A stretch of 5,016 nt of DNA from Nitrososphaerales archaeon. GTDB lineage: Archaea > Thermoproteota > Nitrososphaeria > Nitrososphaerales > Nitrososphaeraceae. Shown in pieces: positions 1-4,614 of the stretch. Both the position numbers and the translations under genes were made by a program. Each line of letters opens with the position of its first letter. Position 1 is the first letter of the stretch. Location: assembly GCA_029237515.1 (NCBI GenBank), contig JARBAV010000258.1, forward strand, positions 1-5,016, in the 5' to 3' direction. The notes beneath the pieces were generated by a model, which was not told where the DNA came from, did not search any database, and was given only the letters and a program-made list of their open reading frames with translations.

Positions 1-1
1 A

Positions 2-115
2 GATTTGAGAGAGCGATATGATCTTCCTCCTCAAGAAGTCATTACCGATCCCGAAGTTCTATTGACTCCTCCTTCAATGCGTGGGCTGAACGGGGAAAAT
101 AGCAGTGCAACCTAA
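2..115 (+). CDS. C-terminal fragment of an unrecognised protein
   Basis: The frame starting at base 2 is open from the window edge to a TAA at 113-115 and gives 37 residues, beginning DLRERYDLPPQEV and ending GLNGENSSAT. It is the only plus-strand frame open across this stretch. Its composition is protein-like: a charged start, a proline-rich middle, and a polar, probably disordered tail. The start and the bulk of the protein lie outside the window, and I do not recognise the family from this tail. It points toward the zinc-ribbon gene at 242-667, so the two genes are convergent. No T-rich terminator is apparent after the stop. It could be a chance open frame, but its position at the edge and clean termination favour a real gene end. 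Confidence 0.5.
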   Translation, partial: DLRERYDLPPQEVITDPEVLLTPPSMRGLNGENSSAT

Positions 116-171
116 GTAAAATTACATATTTGACGTTCTGCCAATTTCATGCAATGATTCAAGCCGAGGTT

Positions 172-189
172 AGAATATTCGAATATTCT
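172..189. repeat. Perfect 18-bp palindrome, two tandem GAATATTC units
   Basis: AGAATATTCGAATATTCT is a perfect dyad with no spacer. Its core is two head-to-tail copies of the 8-bp palindrome GAATATTC (173-180 and 181-188). It sits in the 126-bp gap between two convergent genes, so it is not in an obvious promoter. The 11-mer AATATTCGAAT from its centre (174-184) recurs at 801-811. A protein-binding site or a cruciform-prone or transcript-end structure are all possible; no T-tract follows on either strand. The rest of the 116-241 gap holds nothing else I can support. Confidence 0.6.
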
Positions 190-241
190 CCAGTCCTATG
201 TGATGTGATACATTTCTCCGATCCAGCTGCTTTTATGATTA

Positions 242-667
242 TTAAGGAGCTTTCTTAGTATAGTTCCTGAGTCTATCTAATAGATCAAGGTACTTTTCAA
301 TCAGTTCGATTCGTTGCTTTTCCTTATACATGTCACCGTACTCACTCTTTAGAAACTTGAATTGTTCGGCTATCCTTTCTTCGATCTCGTCTTCAAAGGT
401 ATCAGACGAAAGCGATGGCTGATCGTGAAATTGGTCTTCCGCAATTTTGAGCTGGTGCTCGGATCTAGGTTCTGCAATGATTTCGTCGGCAGGCCGTTGT
501 TTTCCACAGTTGATGCAGATTATCTCATTCTTGTACTTGATTTGTACGCCTTTACATATCGCACAAGGTGCACTCAATAAAGAGCCGCCCTTTAGAAGAA
601 ACGAAACTGCGTCTTTCATATCGGATTTTGCTTCTTTATCTACATCGCGTGGTCTACTAGAATCCAT
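242..667 (-). CDS. UPF0148 / SSSCA1 (autoantigen p27)-type zinc-ribbon protein
   Basis: This 141-residue protein has one zinc ribbon near its N-terminus. The ligands are C35 and C38 (CAIC) and C51 and C54 (CINC), spaced CxxC-x12-CxxC. They are preceded by a segment, DAVSFLLKGGSLLSAPC, that matches the usual start of archaeal UPF0148 proteins (helix, then GxxxLxxxC). Residues 60-90 are polar and probably disordered; residues 91-137 are rich in E, K, R, L and I and look like a helical coiled coil. The biochemical role of archaeal members is not established; eukaryotic SSSCA1/ZNRD2 shares the ribbon. The ATG at 667 is the first start after an in-frame stop; Met17 (base 619) is a possible shorter start nearer the conserved domain. 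The gene stands alone, divergent from the small gene at 884, with a possible structured leader (696-728). Confidence 0.85.
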   Translation of the reverse strand: MDSSRPRDVDKEAKSDMKDAVSFLLKGGSLLSAPCAICKGVQIKYKNEIICINCGKQRPADEIIAEPRSEHQLKIAEDQFHDQPSLSSDTFEDEIEERIAEQFKFLKSEYGDMYKEKQRIELIEKYLDLLDRLRNYTKKAP

Positions 668-695
668 GGAATATTACCATTTTTAGTTTGCATCC

Positions 696-728
696 CCTAG
701 AGGGGGCTTTCTAAAAGGCCCCTATAGG
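696..728 (-). promoter_or_regulatory. Strong imperfect hairpin in presumed 5' leader of the zinc-ribbon gene
   Basis: Bases 696-710 pair with 714-728 in 13 of 15 positions around a 3-nt loop. The mismatches are 700/724 and 706/718, and the stem includes a run of G-C pairs (702-705 with 719-722). It lies 29-61 bases upstream of the ATG at 667. If transcription starts from the minus-strand TTTATATA box at 760-767, this hairpin would be within an mRNA leader of roughly 70 nt. An alternative local fold, CCCC-TAGA-GGGG (694-705), shares its bases. It could be an RNA structure, a duplex operator, or both. The flanking genes diverge, so a terminator is less likely. Confidence 0.5.
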
Positions 729-759
729 AAAATAGGTGCAGATAATTGAGATGAACCGG

Positions 760-769
760 TATATAAATA
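760..769 (-). promoter_or_regulatory. TATA box candidate for the zinc-ribbon gene
   Basis: The minus strand reads TATTTATATA, which contains the consensus archaeal TATA element TTTATATA (760-767). With usual archaeal spacing, transcription would start near base 739, giving a leader of about 70 nt before the ATG at 667. The plus-strand reading, TATATAAATA, is also TATA-like and could act toward 884, although a closer box exists for that gene. No convincing BRE is visible. Confidence 0.5.
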
Positions 770-780
770 ACATAGGATAT

Positions 781-800
781 GACAAACTTTGAGACAAACT
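781..800. repeat. Direct repeat of GACAAACT, 12-bp period
   Basis: GACAAACT occurs at 781-788 and again at 793-800 in the divergent intergenic region. The 12-bp period is close to one helical turn, so two copies of a regulator could bind the same face. The second copy directly abuts the AATATTCGAAT motif at 801-811. The repeat is short and may be chance. Confidence 0.3.
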
Positions 801-811
801 AATATTCGAAT
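801..811. repeat. Third copy of the AATATTCGAAT palindrome core
   Basis: These 11 bases are identical to the centre of the palindrome at 172-189. Here the motif lies upstream of both divergent genes, about 45 bp before the TATA-like box of the small gene at 884. It contains the 8-bp palindrome ATTCGAAT and so is itself mostly symmetric. This is consistent with a regulator site upstream of a promoter; the function is inferred only. Confidence 0.35.
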
Positions 812-848
812 TTGCCATAAAAAATCAGCCAATCCAATAGAAATAACC

Positions 849-856
849 AATATAAG
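849..856 (+). promoter_or_regulatory. TATA-like box upstream of the small gene
   Basis: AATATAAG lies about 30 nt upstream of the ATG at 884, the spacing expected for a leaderless or very short-leader archaeal transcript. Its presence at this position is the main regulatory support for reading 884-1048 as a real gene. Confidence 0.45.
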
Positions 857-883
857 CATTAGCGGTTTTCTCGTAGTAGAAGA

Positions 884-1048
884 ATGACCGATAACGAGTT
901 TGAAAGAATTGTTTCCTTTTTTGTGAATGAAAACGTGATACGGCGCCTGCTCGACTCAGCCTACCAATCTGACAAACCGACTGAACCTGATAGACCTCGT
1001 GCCAATAATTATACGCAAAGCCCCAAGCTAATAGAATTCTTAAATTGA
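884..1048 (+). CDS. Small hypothetical protein, 54 residues
   Basis: An ATG-to-TGA frame encodes 54 residues, starting MTDNEFERIVSFFVNENVIR and ending in PKLIEFLN. The first 28 residues have the pattern of one or two amphipathic helices (acidic and hydrophobic, with FERIVSFF and IRRLLDSAY). A proline- and charge-rich linker follows (KPTEPDRPR), then a short hydrophobic end, LIEFLN. There is no signal peptide, membrane segment or cysteine. I do not recognise a family. Support comes from a TATA-like box about 30 nt upstream, protein-like composition, and its location in a 514-bp stretch between the starts of two recognised genes that would otherwise be empty. A weak T-rich stretch at 1074-1080 could mark the transcript end. 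A chance ORF remains possible. Confidence 0.5.
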   Translation: MTDNEFERIVSFFVNENVIRRLLDSAYQSDKPTEPDRPRANNYTQSPKLIEFLN

Positions 1049-1143
1049 AATAAGCACATAGGATGCTAAAAGGTTTTATTCAAATAGATCGATGAGGCCA
1101 ATCCAAATTACAGTCTTGAGGCAGTAAAGTCCAGAGTATAATG

Positions 1144-1151
1144 TTTTTAAT
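1144..1151 (+). promoter_or_regulatory. TATA-like box for the PAC2-family gene
   Basis: TTTTTAAT is centred about 34 nt upstream of the ATG at 1182, which predicts a start of transcription a few bases before the start codon. No Shine-Dalgarno sequence precedes the ATG, consistent with a short leader. The remainder of 1049-1143 shows no feature I can support. Confidence 0.45.
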
Positions 1152-1181
1152 CTTTTGGAGATTACCTAAACATGACTGGCA

Positions 1182-1886
1182 ATGGAAGTAAACCAAATCA
1201 GAGAACCTGAGGTTAATAGACCCATCGTGATAGCAGCGATGCAGGATATGGGGAACGTAGGTAGTATCGTTATAGATTTCTTAAGGAAGAGTTTTAAAGC
1301 AATCCCATTTCGCTTCGTGCGTTCGAATTATCCGAACTATGTGATGGATAGAGGAGGCTACATTGAATTTAACCCAGAAAGTTGGGACTATAGCTATGGC
1401 GAAAATATGATCCTCTTTGGCGGCGGTTATGGTCAACCTCAGAGTAGCGAAGAATTGGTTTATCTGTGTAATGATGTGATCAATGTTGCCAAAAAATATT
1501 CTGCACAACTTATCTATACATGTGGGGCATTTCACTCTGACTCGAATTTTGGAAAAAATCCAATGACATATGTAACTACAAACTCACAAGCCCTAACAGA
1601 GCAGATTACGCGTTTAGGGATTGCTAAGACGGAAAGGCCTTCTTACATCACTGGATTCAACGGATCGATTCTTGGTTTTTCGAAAATTAATGGGATCAAA
1701 GCAGTTGGGCTTTATGCAGAGATCCAAGAACCCCAAATCCCTCAATATAGATCTGCAAGAAGTATAATCCACGTTCTAGAAAAGTTGACATATCATAAGA
1801 TCGGTGGAATAAACGAACTAGATGTAATGGGAGAAGCTGTCGACAAAGAGATGGATAGAATAAAAAGACATGTAGACGGAGAATAG
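1182..1886 (+). CDS. PAC2-family protein (archaeal proteasome assembly chaperone homologue)
   Basis: This 234-residue protein fits the PAC2 family (PF09754), whose archaeal members include the PbaA/PbaB-type proteins related to eukaryotic proteasome assembly chaperones. Landmarks are an early strand then GNVGS at 24-28, a central glycine-rich turn FGGGYGQ (79-85), a strand ending in TCGAFHSD (113-120), and the conserved block at 158-180 beginning GFNGSILGF and ending GLYAE. A helical, charged C-terminus follows (219-230). Such proteins are thought to help alpha-subunit ring assembly or dock on the 20S proteasome in the cytoplasm. The C-terminus, HVDGE, lacks the HbYX motif used for proteasome docking, so I would not assign it specifically to PbaA or PbaB. 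The ATG is the first available after an in-frame TGA at 1173-1175. The gene is alone and convergent with the inositol-phosphate synthase gene. Confidence 0.85.
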   Translation: MEVNQIREPEVNRPIVIAAMQDMGNVGSIVIDFLRKSFKAIPFRFVRSNYPNYVMDRGGYIEFNPESWDYSYGENMILFGGGYGQPQSSEELVYLCNDVINVAKKYSAQLIYTCGAFHSDSNFGKNPMTYVTTNSQALTEQITRLGIAKTERPSYITGFNGSILGFSKINGIKAVGLYAEIQEPQIPQYRSARSIIHVLEKLTYHKIGGINELDVMGEAVDKEMDRIKRHVDGE

Positions 1887-1960
1887 CACTTCATAGAAGC
1901 GAGATAGTAATCTGAAACTTGCATATATGATCGATTAAATTTAAAGTTATACGTGGTCTA

Positions 1961-3034
1961 TTATCGTTCTCTTTTCCCTTCTACAAACTCTAAAAACTTC
2001 TCTTTAGCATCTAGGTAGTGCATCTGAACCGGTGGGTGTTTAAAGCAATAAGCAGACACACTCTCTAACGAACCAGCAATATTCCTATCCATTGCTAACT
2101 TTACCCCTCTAATTGCGTCTACCATTACGCCTGCACTGTTGTATGCATCGACAACCTTTAACTTTAAATCGAGTTCGACTGGGATTTTGCCAAAGTATTT
2201 GCCCCTAATTGATAAATAACAAATTTTGTCATTGTTGAGAAATCCAACATAATCTGAAGGACCGATTCGTGTTGGGATAGGATATGGCGACATTGCCTGA
2301 ACTGCAGAGGTCTTGCTAATTCTCTTATCTTCTAACCTATCTTCATCAAGCATATTATAGAAATCCATGTCTCCACCTACATTTAGCTGATAAGTATCAT
2401 CAATTTTGACCCCTCTATCAACAAATAACTTAACTAGGCTTTTGTGCACAACAGTTGCTCCGAGTTGGCTCATTACATCATCGCCTGCGCAAACCAGCCC
2501 TCTGCCCTCAAATGACTGCTGCCATTTAGGTGCCGAGGCGATAAAAACTGGAATAGCATTTATGAACGATACTCTTCGAGTCTCCAGACATTGTTCAGCG
2601 TAGAATTGTGTAGCGTGTCTGCTTCCAACCGGAAGATAGTTTAAGAGTATTTCAGCTCCGCTGTCCTTTAAAATGGCTGCTATGTCAGTATCGGGGGCAT
2701 CCGAAACCTTTACTTTTTCTAGGTAATGTTTACCCAGACCGTCCAGGACAGAACCTTTCTCCACTCGAACATCTAGCTTACCTAGCCCGTTAACTATGCT
2801 CGGTGTGTTATTGGGTTCTGCATATATCGCCTCCGAAAGATCTTTACCCACCTTACCCTCTGTAACATCAAATGCTGCAACAAATTCAATATCTCCAGGA
2901 TCAATTCCACCAAGTGAATATGCAGTTAGGCCGATAGCATCAGACCTATTCGCATCATAGTAGTGAATTCCTTGAATAAGGGCGGAAGCACAATTCCCGA
3001 CCCCGGCAATAGCAACACGGACTTTTCTTGACAT
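1961..3034 (-). CDS. ino1: Myo-inositol-1-phosphate synthase, archaeal/actinobacterial type
   Basis: The 357-residue product converts D-glucose 6-phosphate to 1L-myo-inositol 1-phosphate using NAD+, supplying inositol for archaeal phospholipid head groups. Its length matches the short archaeal/actinobacterial class (about 360) rather than the roughly 510-residue eukaryotic class. A Rossmann start holds RVAIAGVGNCASAL (6-19) with the NAD-binding GVGNCAS loop, and AAFDV (53-57) follows. Catalytic-domain blocks are NAIPVFIAS (159-167), GDDVMSQLGAT (184-194), QLNVGGDMDFYNML (216-229), KRISKTSAV (237-245), IGPSDYVGFL (257-266) and SAGVMVDAI (300-308). Residue 188 is methionine where relatives such as mycobacterial Ino1, as I recall them, have lysine in GDDIKSQ. 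The start at 3034 is chosen because the frame continues upstream to 3151 with 39 residues that precede the conserved MSRKVRVAIAG and would overlap the promoter. Confidence 0.92.
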   Translation of the reverse strand: MSRKVRVAIAGVGNCASALIQGIHYYDANRSDAIGLTAYSLGGIDPGDIEFVAAFDVTEGKVGKDLSEAIYAEPNNTPSIVNGLGKLDVRVEKGSVLDGLGKHYLEKVKVSDAPDTDIAAILKDSGAEILLNYLPVGSRHATQFYAEQCLETRRVSFINAIPVFIASAPKWQQSFEGRGLVCAGDDVMSQLGATVVHKSLVKLFVDRGVKIDDTYQLNVGGDMDFYNMLDEDRLEDKRISKTSAVQAMSPYPIPTRIGPSDYVGFLNNDKICYLSIRGKYFGKIPVELDLKLKVVDAYNSAGVMVDAIRGVKLAMDRNIAGSLESVSAYCFKHPPVQMHYLDAKEKFLEFVEGKRER

Positions 3035-3060
3035 AGAATATACCGGATCTGAAAGTGTTG

Positions 3061-3083
3061 GCTCACATATATAATATATGAGC
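3061..3083 (-). promoter_or_regulatory. TATA box of the inositol-phosphate synthase gene within an inverted repeat
   Basis: The minus strand carries an AT-only TATA-like run (3067-3079) about 33-45 nt upstream of the ATG at 3034, giving a likely leader of about 10-15 nt. The run is enclosed by a perfect 5-bp inverted repeat, GCTCA (3061-3065) and TGAGC (3079-3083). The inner arms also pair if a 2-nt bulge is allowed. A repressor bound here would block TBP access, so an operator is plausible, but this is inference. Confidence 0.5.
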
Positions 3084-3160
3084 AAGAATTGATAAATCAG
3101 AGAAATAATATCAAATTGGTCCGAATGATTCCCCGGATCTTCTCCTATCAAATCAAGGTA

Positions 3161-3184
3161 TCGAAGACCAAATATACTCTTCGA
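3161..3184 (+). promoter_or_regulatory. TATA-like box of the RNA-binding protein gene flanked by a 7-bp inverted repeat
   Basis: TCGAAGA (3161-3167) and TCTTCGA (3178-3184) form a perfect 7-bp inverted repeat with a 10-bp spacer that contains the TATA-like AAATATAC (3170-3177). The centres of the arms are 17 bp apart. The box lies about 30 nt upstream of the TTG start at 3204, fitting a leaderless or near-leaderless transcript. The arrangement resembles an operator placed over the TATA element; which factor would bind is unknown. Confidence 0.45.
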
Positions 3185-3203
3185 AATGATCTAAATTGCG
3201 AGA

Positions 3204-3608
3204 TTGAAAAGACCGCCACAATGCTCTAACTTTCGACTAACTGTACATACACACGTTAATCAGACGGAATCTCAAGCTAAGTTGGAGGCAGCACTTAAAA
3301 GAATAATTCGGCTATCTACAACATTTGTAGAAAGTCAAAGTATCTTGGTGGGAACGTCCAATCAAATTGAATCTCTTTCGATCGTTTACGAACAAGTCAA
3401 GTCACGTAGAACTGCCTCGGTCCTTAGAAGAATGCTGATCAACAACTTAGATGGGAATACTACTTCCTTTCTTTTGAACAAGCAGGCGGCGGCCGCAGGG
3501 GTGGTTGCGTTGATAGACAGAGAGAGCGAGTCACCTCTTGGCGCGCTTAGAATACAGATTCAATGCCAACCAATACAACAGCTGATCGACTGGTTGACTT
3601 ACACTTAG
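3204..3608 (+). CDS. RNA-binding protein of the COG1325 (DUF54) exosome-associated family
   Basis: The 134-residue product matches the archaeal COG1325 / PF01877 family of predicted RNA-binding, exosome-linked proteins, which are usually about 130-150 residues. The N-terminal strand NFRLTVHTHVNQTE (9-22) is followed by a helix, EAALKRI (28-34). A helical middle (61-80) leads to the family's best-conserved region, a run ending in a KQAA block, here FLLNKQAAAAGVVAL (89-103), where relatives have something like LRLDKQAAYLGEL. A final strand, ALRIQIQC (114-121), completes the domain. The start is TTG: an in-frame TAA lies at 3192-3194, no ATG or GTG occurs in the stretch before the conserved domain, and the next in-frame TTG would remove it. 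It diverges from the inositol-phosphate synthase gene. A Pcc1-like KEOPS subunit was considered but is usually shorter and lacks the KQAA block. Confidence 0.72.
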   Translation: MKRPPQCSNFRLTVHTHVNQTESQAKLEAALKRIIRLSTTFVESQSILVGTSNQIESLSIVYEQVKSRRTASVLRRMLINNLDGNTTSFLLNKQAAAAGVVALIDRESESPLGALRIQIQCQPIQQLIDWLTYT

Positions 3609-3633
3609 TATCTAAACTTAAATCAAAAACATG

Positions 3634-3751
3634 GTAGGCTATTTGAACACTGATTGGATATTTATGCGACGCTGCATGGATCTATCAAATTAGTCTATTG
3701 CCTACTCAAGCGAGTATCCAATTCACCCCGCGCTACTCTGCTGATAGATCC
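3634..3751. repeat. Interleaved inverted repeats in a convergent gene junction
   Basis: This junction holds several perfect inverted repeats that interlock rather than nest. GTAGGC (3634-3639) pairs with GCCTAC (3700-3705); ATTGGATA (3653-3660) with TATCCAAT (3715-3722); GGATCTATCA (3678-3687) with TGATAGATCC (3742-3751), the last within the rhodanese gene's 3' end. A local hairpin, TACTC-AAGC-GAGTA, spans 3703-3716. Not all can form at once, so alternative or pseudoknotted folds are possible. There is no T-tract typical of a terminator and no recognised RNA family. Confidence 0.35.
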
Positions 3752-4608
3752 CAATAGTTAGCATCCTTGAATTCTGCCTTTGGCTTGCCTAATGCTTTCC
3801 ATTCCTTAAAAGATCTTGCGTACAATCTCACATTTTTCAGGCCAGCAAGTTTAAGTCCGTAGTAAACTAAACCCGACAATGTGCCGACGCTGCCACAGTA
3901 GGTTACTAGTTCTGAATTTTCGTGTATCCCCCTATTTTGCAACAAACGTCTAATATCATCGCTTTTGCTCAAAACTTTCCCATCTGCTCTAAGCATAGTA
4001 TACGGAAGATTCACTGCCTCTGGAATATGTTCGGAAAGAAAATTAAGTCTCTCTCTAGAATCAATTAGAACCTTATTTGATGACGCTTTCTCAACGTAAG
4101 CGAGGTCAGCATATATCGATTGATTGATCTTCAGGGGATGGGGCTGCCATTTGTAACTGTTTGGCTTTTTCTCTGTGGGAAATCCCATACTTTTCCATTG
4201 TGCGAACGTGACTTCCAAAATGGATGAATGTTGATGACCTATATATTGGAATGTCCATGCGACTCGTGCAGCCAATGCGCCGAATGTGTCATCATAGGTA
4301 ACCACGGGTAGGTCCTCATTCACTCCAATATCTTGTAACAATTCGATGCAACGTTCCGGGCTTTCTTTCTCCAAGATCTTAGCGAGCGGCAGGGAAACTG
4401 CCCCTGGTATGTGTTCTCTAGTATACTCCTCTTCCTTTCGTACATCTACGACTCTTACACTCTTCTTCCTTTTCAGGGAGGACAGGGTGTTGACATCGCA
4501 CACAGTGTCGGGAATTGAATAGTACTCGGATTCTAAACCACTACCTCTGCCTCGGAGTTTCTTGCTCTGTTTGTGATTATCCATGGACAAGGCCCTTTTC
4601 GACGTCAT
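3733..4608 (-). CDS. Two-domain rhodanese-type sulfurtransferase
   Basis: The 291-residue protein has tandem rhodanese domains, as in thiosulfate and 3-mercaptopyruvate sulfurtransferases, which move sulfane sulfur from a donor to a thiol or cyanide acceptor through a cysteine persulfide. The N-terminal domain (about 32-146) has VVDVRKEEEYTREHIPGA (53-70) and VVTYDD (102-107), with Asp106 where the catalytic Cys would be, so it is the usual inactive domain. The C-terminal domain (about 168-280) has LIDSRE (181-186), HIPEAVNLP (194-202) and VTYCGSVGTLS (235-245). Cys238 is the predicted persulfide residue. The loop CGSVGT resembles the mercaptopyruvate-type CGSGVT with G and V exchanged. A basic N-terminal tail precedes; Met9 (base 4584) is an alternative start. 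It begins 6 nt after the reductase gene, so the two are probably co-transcribed and may act together in sulfur assimilation. Confidence 0.88.
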   Translation of the reverse strand: MTSKRALSMDNHKQSKKLRGRGSGLESEYYSIPDTVCDVNTLSSLKRKKSVRVVDVRKEEEYTREHIPGAVSLPLAKILEKESPERCIELLQDIGVNEDLPVVTYDDTFGALAARVAWTFQYIGHQHSSILEVTFAQWKSMGFPTEKKPNSYKWQPHPLKINQSIYADLAYVEKASSNKVLIDSRERLNFLSEHIPEAVNLPYTMLRADGKVLSKSDDIRRLLQNRGIHENSELVTYCGSVGTLSGLVYYGLKLAGLKNVRLYARSFKEWKALGKPKAEFKDANYWDLSAE

Positions 4609-4614
4609 ACCAAA

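Noticed and set aside
172..189. Resemblance of the palindrome to a heat-shock element (GAAnnTTCnnGAA)
   Set aside because: The TTC and GAA units abut with no 2-bp spacer, and this eukaryotic element is not expected in archaea.
362..686. Two plus-strand open frames antisense to the zinc-ribbon gene
   Set aside because: They lie opposite a recognised gene with its four-cysteine motif, have no family features of their own and no promoter-like signal.
1080..1140. Possible C/D-box guide RNA around GATGAGG
   Set aside because: Only a partial C-box (GATGA) is present and no D-box CTGA follows at suitable spacing.
1172..1210. 12-residue ORF starting 10 nt before the PAC2-family ATG
   Set aside because: Very short and overlaps the real start out of frame; a regulatory mini-ORF is possible but unsupported.
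1281..1535. Minus-strand open frame inside the PAC2-family gene
   Set aside because: Antisense shadow of a well-supported gene with no recognisable domain.
1887..1960. AT-rich gap with TTAAATTTAA between convergent genes, considered as a terminator
   Set aside because: The 10-bp AT palindrome is trivial in AT-rich DNA and there is no clear T-tract on either strand.
2406..2603. Plus-strand open frame inside the inositol-phosphate synthase gene
   Set aside because: Antisense shadow of the conserved catalytic region; composition not protein-like.
3035..3151. In-frame N-terminal extension of the inositol-phosphate synthase (39 residues)
   Set aside because: It precedes the conserved MSRKVRVAIAG start, covers the TATA box and inverted repeat, and would make the protein longer than its family.
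3631..3693. 20-residue ORF in the convergent gap
   Set aside because: Too short, no promoter at the right distance, and lies within the inverted-repeat region.
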